Assembly (NCBI RefSeq): GCF_006385575.1
Contig: NZ_CP041040.1
Span: 3,348,001-3,412,000, forward strand
DNA length: 64,000 bases
Direction of reading: 5' to 3'
Source: Microbacterium foliorum
Lineage (GTDB): Bacteria; Actinomycetota; Actinomycetes; Actinomycetales; Microbacteriaceae
Within the stretch, counting starts at the first letter, position 1; each line of letters starts with the position of its first letter. Shown here one piece after another: positions 36,094-44,569 of this stretch. Under the pieces are notes generated by a model, which was not told the origin of the DNA, ran no database searches, and was given only the letters and a program-made list of their open reading frames with translations. Both the position numbers and the translations under genes were made by a program.

Positions 36094-37791
36094 TCAGTCC
36101 GAGAGCATCCGATCCCGCACCTGCCGGCGCAGCACCTTGCCGATGAGCGAACGAGGAAGCTCGTCGACGGCGACGATCCGCTTGGGCACCTTGTAGGGGG
36201 TCAGCCGAGTGCGACAGAAGTCGCGCAGCGCACCCGAGTCGAGTGTCGCGCCGTCACGCAGAACGACGGCGGCGGCGACCTCCTCGCCTCCGCTCGACCG
36301 GGGCAGGCCCACGACTGCAGCCGCGGCCACGTCGGGGTGCGCCTCGAGCGCATCCTCGACCTCGCTGGGCGAGACGTTGAACCCGCCGGTGATGATGAGC
36401 TCCTTGAGGCGGTCGACGATCGTCACGAAGCCGTCGGTCGAGACCTCGGCGATGTCGCCGGTGCGCAGCCAGCCGTCGGCGAGCAGCACGTCAGCGGTGT
36501 CGCCCGAGCGACCCCAGTAGCCCTGGAACACCTGAGGGCCGCGGATCAGCAGCTCGCCCCGCTCGCCCACCGGCATGTCGACGTCGGTGTCGGCAGGATC
36601 GACGACGCGGATCTCGGTGCTCGGGAACGGCACGCCGACCGTGCCGGGGCGGCGGCTGCGGCCCATCGGGTTGCCGAGCGCGACGGGTGAGCTCTCGGTC
36701 ATGCCGTAGCCCTCGACGAGCAGACCTCCCGTGGCCTCCTCCCACCGCTGCACGGTCGCGACCGGAAGACTCATCGCACCCGAGATCGCGAAGCGGACGG
36801 TGGAGAGGTCGATGGTCCCGCGTGACGCGGCGCGCGCGAGCTGGTCGTAGATCGGCGGCACGGCGGGGAGGAAGGTCGGCGGACTCGTGCGCGCCGCCTT
36901 CGTGACGAGGCCGAGATCGAAGGTCGGGAACAGCACGAGCTTCGCGCCGATGCTCATCGCGAACGTCAGGCAGAGCGTCATCCCGTAGGCGTGGAACAGC
37001 GGCAGCACGCCGTAGAACGTCTCCTTGCCGTCGACGAGCCCGGGCACCCACGCCCGGCCCTGCATCGCGTTGGCGCGCAGATTCGCGTGGGTGAGGATCG
37101 CACCCTTGGGATCACCTGTCGTTCCGCTCGTGTACTGCAGCAGTGCGGTGTCGCCGAGCGTGGGGCCGTCGACGCGGCGCGAGAGCGGACGATGGTCGAC
37201 CAGCTTCTTCCACGCCAGCGCGCGACGCGTCTTCGGGGTGGCCGTCAGCTTGGCCCTCGACGCCCGCGCCCGGGGTATGGGCAGCCGCAGCAGCAGGCGC
37301 TGCGATGCGGGCATCGCCTCAGTGAGGTCGACGCTCACGATGTGCTCGACCCGCAGGTCGGAGGGGAAGTCCGCGATCGTATCGACGGTCTTGTCCCACA
37401 CGATCGCGACCTTGGCGCCGTGATCCTCGAACTGATGCCGCAGCTCCCTGGCCGTGTAGAGCGGATTGTGCTCGACGACGATGGCACCGAGACGGAGTGC
37501 CGCATAGAAGGCCACGACATGCTGCGGGCAGTTGGGCAGCACCAGCGCGACCCGGTCGCCCTTGTGCACCCCGAGACGCCGGAGTCCCTCTGCGGCACGC
37601 AGGATCTGCTCGCCCAGCTCGCGGTAGGTGGTCACCGCACCGAAGAACTCGAGCGCCGGTCGACGGCCGAACGTCGCGATGCTCGCGGACATCATCTCGG
37701 GCAGCGTCTGGGTCGGAGCCTCGATCTCCGGGGGAACGTCGTCTGCATAGGAGGCGAGCCATGGCCGGGATTCGTGCGGGTTGACGGACAT
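36094..37791 (-). CDS. Long-chain fatty acid-CoA ligase / acyl-adenylating enzyme
   Basis: This 565-residue member of the AMP-binding superfamily activates a carboxylic acid, most likely a fatty acid, as acyl-AMP and then acyl-CoA. It has the phosphate loop YTSGTTGDPKGA, the A5 motif VEGYGMTESSPV, the A7 motif WLRTGDIAEV and the C-terminal hinge IVDRLKELIITGGFNVSPSE with the catalytic lysine near the end (RSLIGKVLRRQ). Length is normal for FadD-type ligases. It reads towards the EndoH-like gene, but the operator between them makes that gene a separate unit. Divergent from the PP2C operon. Confidence 0.9.
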   Translation of the reverse strand: MSVNPHESRPWLASYADDVPPEIEAPTQTLPEMMSASIATFGRRPALEFFGAVTTYRELGEQILRAAEGLRRLGVHKGDRVALVLPNCPQHVVAFYAALRLGAIVVEHNPLYTARELRHQFEDHGAKVAIVWDKTVDTIADFPSDLRVEHIVSVDLTEAMPASQRLLLRLPIPRARASRAKLTATPKTRRALAWKKLVDHRPLSRRVDGPTLGDTALLQYTSGTTGDPKGAILTHANLRANAMQGRAWVPGLVDGKETFYGVLPLFHAYGMTLCLTFAMSIGAKLVLFPTFDLGLVTKAARTSPPTFLPAVPPIYDQLARAASRGTIDLSTVRFAISGAMSLPVATVQRWEEATGGLLVEGYGMTESSPVALGNPMGRSRRPGTVGVPFPSTEIRVVDPADTDVDMPVGERGELLIRGPQVFQGYWGRSGDTADVLLADGWLRTGDIAEVSTDGFVTIVDRLKELIITGGFNVSPSEVEDALEAHPDVAAAAVVGLPRSSGGEEVAAAVVLRDGATLDSGALRDFCRTRLTPYKVPKRIVAVDELPRSLIGKVLRRQVRDRMLSD

Positions 37792-37868
37792 GGCTCCATC
37801 CTGCCCGGATCGGCTGTGAGCCGCCCTCCAAGATGCCAGTATGAGAGGAGCTACGAGGGAGGCGGAGC

Positions 37869-39029
37869 ATGTTCGACGAGCTCAGAAGACAGCAGGCACT
37901 CGAGGAACTCGGGATCCTGGACACCCCACGGGATGAACGGGTCGATCGAGTGGCCCGGCTGGCGAAGCAGATGTTCGGCGTGCCGATGGTGAGCGTCTCT
38001 CTCCTCGACGGCGATCGCCAGTGGCGCAAGTCCGAGATCGGCCTCGGTGGCGACGAGGCCCCGAGGCAGGATTCGTTCTGCGACTACACGGTCGGCCAGG
38101 ACCGCACGGTCGTGATCGAGGATGCCAGCGCGACCGAGACGTTCGCCACGAACCCGTTCGTGATCGGCGATCCGCACCTCCGGTTCTATGCCGGCCATCC
38201 GCTCCATGCACCCGGCGGAGAGCCTGTCGGCACCCTATGCGTGCTCGACACGGAACCCCACTCGTTCTCGGAGGCGCAGCGCGGCCTGCTCCGCGACCTC
38301 GCCTTCTGGGTGCAGAGCGAGATCGCCTCCGACGTCGAACTCGATCAGGCCACCCTGATCCAGAGCGCACTGAGACCGCAGTCGATCCCCACGATCACCG
38401 GATACACGGTCGCGGGTGGCGGTGCCTCGCGCGGCCGCCTGGCGGGAGACTTCTACGATCTGCGTCTGCATGACGGGGCTCTGCGGATCACCCTCGCCGA
38501 TGCGATGGGCAAGGGCACGGGCCCGGCCATCGTCGCGGCCGGGGTGCGTGCATCGCTGCGCACGGCTCCCGACCGCAGCATCGCCGAAGCGATCGCCGAC
38601 GCCGACCGCCTTCTCGAGGAGGACCTCTCGGAGACGACGATGTTCGTCACGGCCGTGCACGCCGAGCTGCAGCCCGAGACCGGCGACCTCGAGGTGATCG
38701 ACGCCGGTCACAGCCTGGCGTTCATCCTGCGCGGCGACGGCTCGTGGGAGCATCTTCGTTCGACCGGCCTGCCTCTCGGAATGGGCGCCGCACTGCCCGA
38801 CCAGGACGCTCGCGAGTCGCGGCACACCCGCCTCGAGCCCGGCGACGCGTTCGTCTGCTGCAGCGACGGTCTGCTCGACGTGCTCGACGCCGACGATCCC
38901 TTCGCCCACGTCGCCAGGGTGCTCGACACGCTCGGCCCCGACGGAGCGATCGGCGAGGCTCTGCGACTCATCTCGGACGACCGGGCGACCGACGACATCA
39001 CCGTGGTCGTGGTGAGGCGCGACGCATGA
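37869..39029 (+). CDS. GAF-domain PP2C (SpoIIE-type) phosphatase
   Basis: This 386-residue protein has an N-terminal GAF sensor (about residues 20-155) and a C-terminal SpoIIE/RsbU-type Mn-dependent serine phosphatase (about 180-386), with metal-site motifs GDFYDL, DAMGKGTGPA, SDGLLDV and TDDITVVVVRR. Such enzymes dephosphorylate an anti-sigma antagonist of the STAS type; exactly such a protein and its likely kinase are encoded downstream. ATG follows GAGGGAGGCGGAG. The gene overlaps the next by 4 bp and heads a four-gene operon. The GAF ligand is unknown. Confidence 0.9.
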   Translation: MFDELRRQQALEELGILDTPRDERVDRVARLAKQMFGVPMVSVSLLDGDRQWRKSEIGLGGDEAPRQDSFCDYTVGQDRTVVIEDASATETFATNPFVIGDPHLRFYAGHPLHAPGGEPVGTLCVLDTEPHSFSEAQRGLLRDLAFWVQSEIASDVELDQATLIQSALRPQSIPTITGYTVAGGGASRGRLAGDFYDLRLHDGALRITLADAMGKGTGPAIVAAGVRASLRTAPDRSIAEAIADADRLLEEDLSETTMFVTAVHAELQPETGDLEVIDAGHSLAFILRGDGSWEHLRSTGLPLGMGAALPDQDARESRHTRLEPGDAFVCCSDGLLDVLDADDPFAHVARVLDTLGPDGAIGEALRLISDDRATDDITVVVVRRDA

Positions 39030-40987
39030 CAGCTCGCTTCGCGGCCATCCGGATCATCGCCGTCCTCTCGGTGCTGCTGGGAGTGAACTACGTCGCTTGG
39101 CGGTGGATGGAATCGGTCAACTGGTCGGCGTGGTGGATCGCCGTGCCCCTCGTGATCGCCGAGACCTACAGCCTGATCGACACCTTCTTCTTCTGCCTGA
39201 CGATGTGGCGGGCCAAGGAGCGCCCGGCACCCGTCTCCCCGCCCCAGGGCACGGTCGACGTGTTCATCGCGACCTACAACGAGCCGATCGAACTCGTGAT
39301 GACCACGGCACGCGCCGCTCGAGGGATCGCGTACCCTCACACGACCTGGATCCTCGACGACGGAGCCCGCCCCGAGCTCGAGCAGGCTGCTCGTGAGGCC
39401 GACATCGGCTACCTCACCCGCTCGGACGACTGGACCGGCAAGCCGCGCCACGCGAAGGCCGGCAACCTCAACAGCGCGCTGTTCGAGACCGACGGGGAGT
39501 TCCTCCTCATCCTCGACGCCGACCAGATCCCCGACCCGCTGATCCTGCACCGCACCCTGGGATACTTCGCCGACGACCCCGAGGTCGCCGTGGTGCAGAC
39601 GCCGCAGTGGTTCATCAACGTCGACGAGGCCGACCCTCTCGGCAGCCAGGCACCGCTGTTCTACGGCCCCATCCAACAGGGCAAGGACGGATGGAACGCG
39701 GCGTTCTTCTGCGGGTCCAACGCCGTGCTGCGTCGCGACGCACTGATGCAGTTGGGCATCATCGGCTATGTGCGCGAGGTGACCGACACCGCAGCGCGCG
39801 CGCTGCGCACCTCCGAGACCCTGATCGAGAAGGAGATGCGCTCGGCATCCGATCCGGAGCTCCGCCGCGAGCTCTTCGCCCTGCACGTGGCGATCGGCCG
39901 GAGCCGTCGCGATCTCGCCGCCGGCGCCCCCGTCAGGGAGGTCGCGGATGCCGTACTGGCTGCGGTGCACAACGCCTCGGTGATCCTCGTCGCCAAGGAC
40001 CTCGCCGGCATCCGATCCGATCTCGCAGAGCTGGGATCGCTTCCGATCGCTCACGACGCGCAGCTCGATGCGATCGTCGTCGACGAGGTGGGCCTCACCG
40101 CGCTCGCCGACTCCGATCTCTCCCCCATCACCGCACTGGATGCCGTCAGGGCGCTGCTCGACGCACTCCGGCTCGATCGAAGCGATGAGGCGCAGCCGAT
40201 CCTGCCCCTCGCCACGATCTCGGTGACGGAGGACATGGCCACGGCGATGCAGCTGCACTCGCTGGGCTGGCGCAGCGTCTACCACCACGAGATCCTGGCC
40301 AAGGGGCTCGCCCCCGAGGATCTTCGTACGATGCTGACGCAGCGGCTGCGCTGGGCGCAGGGCACCCTGCAGGTCATGCTGCGCGACAACCCGCTCGCGA
40401 AGCGCGGGCTGTCGATCGGCCAGCGGCTGATGTACTTCGCCACGATGTGGAGCTATCTGTCCGGGTTCGCCGCCGTGGTCTACCTCACGGCGCCCGTCGT
40501 CTACCTCGTCTTCGGCGTGCTGCCCGTGACCGCCTGGTCGGTGGACTTCTTCGTGAGATTCCTCCCCTACTTCCTGGTCAACCAGGTGCTGTTCCTCGTG
40601 GTCGCCAAGGGGTTGAGAACCTGGCGCGGGCAGCAGTACTCGCTCGCGCTCTTCCCGGTCTGGATCCGCGCCTGCTGGACCGCGTTCGCCAACGTCGTGT
40701 TCCACCGCCCCCTCACGTTCGCCGTGACACGCAAGGACGGGCGGGATCCCCGTGGAGTGCCGTGGCGCGAGATCTGGCCGCAGCTGACCGCGATGGTCGT
40801 GCTCGGCATCGCCCTCGTGATCGGCGTGACCAAGGTCATCATCGGCACCGGCGACGGCACGGGAACTCTCGTCAACACGGTGTGGGTGCTGTACGACCTC
40901 GTCGTGCTCAGCGTCATCATCCAAGCCGCCCGCTACCGCGGACCGGCCCGAACCCTCGAGGAGGAGAACCATGGATCTCAGAACTGA
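39026..40987 (+). CDS. Cellulose-synthase-like GT2 glycosyltransferase with an internal insert
   Basis: This 653-residue membrane glycosyltransferase has two N-terminal helices, the processive GT2 domain and about four or five C-terminal helices forming the export channel region. The D,D,D,QxxRW set is complete: LDD near residue 110, Asp164/Asp166 in LDADQIP, Asp403 in TED, and QRLRW at 439-443. The gap between the second and third Asp is ~237 residues, about 100 more than in BcsA. The extra is a helical insert of unknown role (about 255-390). Linked to a partner-switching module, so polymer synthesis may be stress-regulated. No PilZ domain is seen. Confidence 0.87.
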   Translation: MTARFAAIRIIAVLSVLLGVNYVAWRWMESVNWSAWWIAVPLVIAETYSLIDTFFFCLTMWRAKERPAPVSPPQGTVDVFIATYNEPIELVMTTARAARGIAYPHTTWILDDGARPELEQAAREADIGYLTRSDDWTGKPRHAKAGNLNSALFETDGEFLLILDADQIPDPLILHRTLGYFADDPEVAVVQTPQWFINVDEADPLGSQAPLFYGPIQQGKDGWNAAFFCGSNAVLRRDALMQLGIIGYVREVTDTAARALRTSETLIEKEMRSASDPELRRELFALHVAIGRSRRDLAAGAPVREVADAVLAAVHNASVILVAKDLAGIRSDLAELGSLPIAHDAQLDAIVVDEVGLTALADSDLSPITALDAVRALLDALRLDRSDEAQPILPLATISVTEDMATAMQLHSLGWRSVYHHEILAKGLAPEDLRTMLTQRLRWAQGTLQVMLRDNPLAKRGLSIGQRLMYFATMWSYLSGFAAVVYLTAPVVYLVFGVLPVTAWSVDFFVRFLPYFLVNQVLFLVVAKGLRTWRGQQYSLALFPVWIRACWTAFANVVFHRPLTFAVTRKDGRDPRGVPWREIWPQLTAMVVLGIALVIGVTKVIIGTGDGTGTLVNTVWVLYDLVVLSVIIQAARYRGPARTLEEENHGSQN

Positions 40988-41303
40988 CATCAGAGACGGC
41001 TTCGCCGTGATCGCCCTGTCCGGCCGCCTCACGGCGACGGGAGCACCACTGCTGCGCAAGGCGGTCAACGACCTCGTCGCCGGTGGCGACTCGCGGATCG
41101 TCATCGACATGACCGAACTGCAGTTCGTCGACTCGTCGGGGCTCGGCGCTCTCGTCGGCGGGCTGAAGAGCGCCAGGGTCGCGGGGGGCGATCTGCGTAT
41201 CGCCGCGGTGCCGGAGGCCGTCCGGACGGTGCTGCACCTGACCAACCTCGACCGCGTCCTGCTCGACCACCCCACGCCCGAGACGGCGTTCGATGGGCGC
41301 TGA
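40971..41303 (+). CDS. STAS-domain anti-sigma factor antagonist
   Basis: This 110-residue single STAS domain has the phosphorylatable serine motif FVDSSGLGAL (about residues 53-62), as in SpoIIAA and RsbV. It would bind the HATPase protein encoded next and release that protein's other partner when dephosphorylated by the PP2C enzyme. Its start lies 17 bp inside the GT2 gene. Confidence 0.9.
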   Translation: MDLRTDIRDGFAVIALSGRLTATGAPLLRKAVNDLVAGGDSRIVIDMTELQFVDSSGLGALVGGLKSARVAGGDLRIAAVPEAVRTVLHLTNLDRVLLDHPTPETAFDGR

Positions 41304-41727
41304 CCGGCGCACCGCGCACGTCGCGGGCCTTGCCGGCCCCGCCTTCGTCGAGCACGTCCTCGACGCCCTCGACGCGCTGTGGCAGTCTGCCCCGCACGTG
41401 ACCCCCGAAGATCGCACGCTGTTCGCACTGGCGGTCAGCGAGGTGTCGACGAACATCGCCGCGCACGGCGAGGCACAGGCCGAGCCGGATGCCGGCATCA
41501 CCGTCGAGGTCGACATCGAGGTGGGCACCGACGAGCTCGTCGCGACCTTCGTCGACACGGCCGATCCGGCGAGGATCGACTGGGATGCGGTGGCGATGCC
41601 CGGCGTCGACAGCGAGAGCGGCCGCGGCCTGGCCCTGACGACCGCTGTGCTCGACGACTTCGAGCACAGCGTCGACGCGACCGGCAACACGTGGGTGCTC
41701 CGGCGCCGTCTCACTCCTTCCGCCTGA
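41293..41727 (+). CDS. Anti-sigma factor-type serine kinase (RsbW-like HATPase)
   Basis: This 144-residue GHKL-fold ATPase has the N-box VSEVSTNIAAHG and G-box GRGLALTT. RsbW/SpoIIAB-type proteins phosphorylate a STAS antagonist and sequester a sigma factor or other target. No sigma factor gene is nearby, so the target may be encoded elsewhere or may be the GT2 enzyme itself. The start overlaps the STAS gene by 11 bp. Last gene of the operon, followed by the short palindrome GCCCGG-CA-CCGGGC at 41728. Confidence 0.87.
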   Translation: MGADRRTAHVAGLAGPAFVEHVLDALDALWQSAPHVTPEDRTLFALAVSEVSTNIAAHGEAQAEPDAGITVEVDIEVGTDELVATFVDTADPARIDWDAVAMPGVDSESGRGLALTTAVLDDFEHSVDATGNTWVLRRRLTPSA

Positions 41728-41776
41728 GCCCGGCACCGGGCGCCGCCGCGCGGCAGCCGCCGTCAGGCCGACTTCG

Positions 41777-42217
41777 TCAGCTGAGCCAGGCGGGAACCCG
41801 GCCGCGCAGGAAGGCGCCGTCGATCGAGAACCGCCCGGCGCCGGTGAGCGCGAGAGCCAGCGCGGCCGCACCGAGCACGGCGACGAACTCGTATCCGCCC
41901 TCACCCACCCAGAGCCCCGCAGCGAGGTGCACGAGCACCAGTGCCACCACCATGTCGATCGCGAGCAGGATGCCGGCGAGGCGGGTGAAGAGGCCGAGCA
42001 CCAGCAGGATGCCGCCGATCAGCTCGACGAAGGCGACGAAGGGAGCGGCGATCTCAGGCATGGGCACCCCCATTCCCGCGAAGCTGCCGATGGTGCCGGG
42101 GATCGTGTGTTCGAAGATCTTCTGCGCTCCGTGAGCGGCGAATACGGCGCCGACCACGACGCGCAGGACGAGCAGTCCCAGCGAGGCGGCGGCAGAGGGG
42201 GCGGTGGTGTTCGTCAT
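41777..42217 (-). CDS. DoxX-family membrane protein
   Basis: This 146-residue protein has four transmembrane helices and the DoxX hallmarks LRVVVGAVFAAHGAQKIF and FVAFVELIGGILLVLGLFTR. DoxX proteins are small quinone- or redox-associated membrane proteins; in mycobacteria a relative works with SodA and a thiol transferase. No partner gene is adjacent. ATG at 42217 follows AAGGAACACCTCC-type purine-rich sequence on the minus strand. Confidence 0.82.
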   Translation of the reverse strand: MTNTTAPSAAASLGLLVLRVVVGAVFAAHGAQKIFEHTIPGTIGSFAGMGVPMPEIAAPFVAFVELIGGILLVLGLFTRLAGILLAIDMVVALVLVHLAAGLWVGEGGYEFVAVLGAAALALALTGAGRFSIDGAFLRGRVPAWLS

Positions 42218-42352
42218 GAGGAGGTGTTCCTTCGTGGCAGGACACCGCGCGCCAGGCGCGGAGCAGGGGCTATCCCTGCCTCCACGCTATTCAGGCCACT
42301 TTTCCGTCTCCTGTGCGCACGTCACCGTAGCCCCGACCACTGCCGCCTTCCG

Positions 42353-42358
42353 TAGACT
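42353..42358 (+). promoter_or_regulatory. -10 element leading into a leaderless upstream ORF
   Basis: TAGACT is followed by 6 nt and ATG 42365. Confidence 0.5.
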
Positions 42359-42364
42359 CGCCGG

Positions 42365-42427
42365 ATGGGAGATGCGCCGTCTGGACGACGATGCGCACAG
42401 CCGGAAAGGGGCATGGGGCGAGAGTGA
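42365..42427 (+). CDS. Leaderless 20-codon upstream ORF
   Basis: The ORF encodes MGDAPSGRRCAQPERGMGRE and ends TGA at 42425-42427, overlapping the GTG start of the membrane-protein gene as GTGA. The ATG is placed exactly where a leaderless mRNA from the TAGACT box would begin. The GGGG ribosome site of the next gene lies within it, so ribosomes leaving the small ORF could reinitiate there. Confidence 0.45.
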   Translation: MGDAPSGRRCAQPERGMGRE

Positions 42428-43068
42428 GGGCACGATCGGCGTTCGGCGTGCTGCGCTTGGCCACGGCCGCAGTGTGCACCGTCGCGCTCGTGCACCGGCT
42501 GTTCTGGGGCCTCAGCTCCCGATCGATCGCGGGCGAGAACTTCTTCGCGTATCTGACGGTCCAGTCCAACTGCGCGCTCGTGGTGGTGCTGCTGATCGGC
42601 GCGGTGCTCGCCTTCATCCGAGCGACGGATCCTCGCTGGTTCACCGTCGCCCTGGCGCTCGTGCTCACCTGGACCATCACGGCAGGACTCGCCTTCGCGC
42701 TGATCGTCTGGCAAGCGGGGCTGCGCGGCATCCGCGTCGACGTTCCCTGGTCTGATCAGGTGCTGCACTTCTGGCTGCCTGCGTGCACCGCCATCGCCTG
42801 GGTGCTCACGCCGGGCCACCGCGGCGTGCCGTGGTGGGTGGTGCCCACGGCGCTCACCTTCCCCCTCGCATGGGGCGGCGTCACGATGTGGCGCGGGCCG
42901 TCGGTGGGGTGGTATCCGTACTACTTCCTCGACCCCCGACAGGTCTCCGGCCCTCCCGAGTTCCTGCTCACCAGCGCCGTGGCGCTGGCGATCTTCGCGC
43001 TCGTCGCGACATTCATCGTGCTGGCCAGCCGGATGCGACGACGCGGTCAGGAGCGCCCGGAGGTCTGA
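42424..43068 (+). CDS. Pr6Pr-type integral membrane protein
   Basis: This 214-residue protein has six transmembrane helices with conserved FFAYLTVQSN in helix 2, WSDQVLHFWLPACTAI, and MWRGPSVGWYPYYFLDPRQV near the end, as in the Pr6Pr/FAR-17a-like family. Function is unknown. GTG 42424 is chosen for its overlap with the upstream ORF and the GGGG site 5 nt before it; an ATG at 42391 would extend it by 11 residues without a ribosome site. Confidence 0.72.
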   Translation: MRARSAFGVLRLATAAVCTVALVHRLFWGLSSRSIAGENFFAYLTVQSNCALVVVLLIGAVLAFIRATDPRWFTVALALVLTWTITAGLAFALIVWQAGLRGIRVDVPWSDQVLHFWLPACTAIAWVLTPGHRGVPWWVVPTALTFPLAWGGVTMWRGPSVGWYPYYFLDPRQVSGPPEFLLTSAVALAIFALVATFIVLASRMRRRGQERPEV

Positions 43069-43093
43069 ACCCCTTCAGCCAGGTGCGGTTCAG
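43065..43093. terminator. Inverted repeat holding both convergent stop codons
   Basis: CTGAACC-N15-GGTTCAG; the TGA of each convergent gene lies in one arm. Confidence 0.45.
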
Positions 43094-44517
43094 GCAGGCG
43101 AGGCGAGGAACGGCGCGAGTGAGGCGATCGCCGCCTCGAGCGCCTTCTGCTCGCTCAGCTCGGCGAACGTGCCTGCCGCTTCTCCGCCGACGATGCCCAC
43201 CACGACGTTCTCGCCGGTGGCCGGTGCGAGATTGATCCAGGTGCGGATCAGCGCATCGCCGCCGACGACGTGCCAGACCGTCGCAGCGGACTCGGCTTCA
43301 GCATCGGCTTCAGCATCGCCTTCGGGCTCGGGCTCGGGCTCGGGCTCCGACACGATCAGGGGATCGTCGAAGCGCAGCCAGACCGTCTCGATGAGTCCCA
43401 TGCCGAGCTCGGCGATGGCACCGCGGTGGCCGAAGGGCAGCGCGGGAGCGAACTCCAGGCCCTCGCCCTTCAGCACGCCCAGCGGCACCGTGATCAGGAC
43501 TCGGTCGAACGACAGCGACTCTCCCGAGGCGATGCCGAGGCTGACGCCCGCCTCGTCGTAGGCTACGCGACTGACGGGCGACGAAAGGCTCAGCTTCGCG
43601 CCCTCGAGAAGCTCGTCGATGGCCGGGGTCAGGTCGCCGAGGGGTGCCACCATCTGGTCGGCAGGGAGCCGAGGGGGGAACCACGTCGACTCGTCGGAGG
43701 CATCGGCCCCCGATGCGGCCGCTATCGAGGCGAGCAGCGCCGCGAGTCCCGGCTCCTCAGGGTCAGCGCCCGCTGCCGTCAGCGCATCCTCGAGCGACGA
43801 GTCGGTCGGCCCCTGCTGGGCGGTGGCGATCGCCGCCTGCACCGGTTCGATCGGCACCGGCTCGACGTCTCCGTCGGTCGATCGCCACAGCGAACCGGCG
43901 ATCGGAGCCGTCCGGATGTCGCGCGCATTGAGAGTCTCGAGCAGGACGTCGTCGTAGGAGCCGAGCAGCCAGCCGCCCAGCTGCGCCGGGAAGGGCCAGG
44001 CCGTGTCGTCGACGACCGAGTGGACGCGGCCGCCGACACGGTCGCGCGCCTCGAACACCGTGACCTGCAGCCCCTCCGCGACGAGTCGGGCGGCGGCGGC
44101 GGCACCGGCGAGACCCGCGCCGACGATCGCCACACGCTCACCGCTGTCGGCGGCACGAAGAAGCTCGTCGGCTGCTCGGTCTCCGGATCGGAGCGCTGCG
44201 GCGATCGTGCCCGGCGCCTCGACATCGGTCGCTTCGCCCGAGAAGAACAGCCGGTCGTCGATCGGCTCGGCCAGCGCCTCGCGCGCCCTCGCCTGCGTGC
44301 CGACCGGAGTGAAGCTCGCAGCGCCGAGCGCGAACGGGTCGGTGGTCCACGAGCTGCGGGCGAACGCAGCGGGGGTGATCGCCCCGGCGGTCGGCTTCGG
44401 AGTGGGCGAGCGGTCGGGCGTGGGCGACGGCGCCGGCTCGGGTGTGCAGGAGGCCAGAAGGACTCCCAGGACACCGGCTCCGGCGCCCATCAGCAGTGTG
44501 CGACGCGTCATCCTCAT
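43090..44517 (-). CDS. Tat-lipoprotein flavin amine oxidase with circularly permuted FAD domain
   Basis: This 475-residue FAD-dependent amine oxidase homologue is exported: the twin-arginine signal TRRTLLMGAG (Arg5-Arg6) ends in the lipobox LASC (Cys24), followed by a Pro/Thr linker. Residues 55-120 hold the segment that normally closes amine oxidases (DPFALGAASFTPVG, then RLFFSGEAT and GTIAAALRSGDRAADEL). The Rossmann dinucleotide motif VGAGLAGAAAAARL and FEARDRVGGRV follow at 129-165. The protein then ends where the canonical C-terminal strand would begin, so the order is a circular permutation. An acidic Pro-Glu insert (SEPEPEPEPEGDAEADAEAE) interrupts the substrate domain. Substrate unknown. 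Confidence 0.88.
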   Translation of the reverse strand: MRMTRRTLLMGAGAGVLGVLLASCTPEPAPSPTPDRSPTPKPTAGAITPAAFARSSWTTDPFALGAASFTPVGTQARAREALAEPIDDRLFFSGEATDVEAPGTIAAALRSGDRAADELLRAADSGERVAIVGAGLAGAAAAARLVAEGLQVTVFEARDRVGGRVHSVVDDTAWPFPAQLGGWLLGSYDDVLLETLNARDIRTAPIAGSLWRSTDGDVEPVPIEPVQAAIATAQQGPTDSSLEDALTAAGADPEEPGLAALLASIAAASGADASDESTWFPPRLPADQMVAPLGDLTPAIDELLEGAKLSLSSPVSRVAYDEAGVSLGIASGESLSFDRVLITVPLGVLKGEGLEFAPALPFGHRGAIAELGMGLIETVWLRFDDPLIVSEPEPEPEPEGDAEADAEAESAATVWHVVGGDALIRTWINLAPATGENVVVGIVGGEAAGTFAELSEQKALEAAIASLAPFLASPA

Positions 44518-44569
44518 CGTGTCGCAACGATACCGCGCGCGGATGGATGACGTGCGCGGCGGGCGTGTC

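Noticed and set aside
36094..37791. Acyl-CoA ligase as a member of the glycan locus
   Set aside because: It lies upstream of operator 5 and has no functional link to mannose metabolism.
38708..41428. Antisense open frame opposite the PP2C-GT2-STAS operon
   Set aside because: Low-complexity His/Asp/Arg-rich product; the plus-strand genes carry clear catalytic motifs.
43090..44517. Frameshift or assembly join as explanation of the amine oxidase order
   Set aside because: The frame is uninterrupted from signal peptide to stop and the permuted segment continues smoothly into the Rossmann motif.
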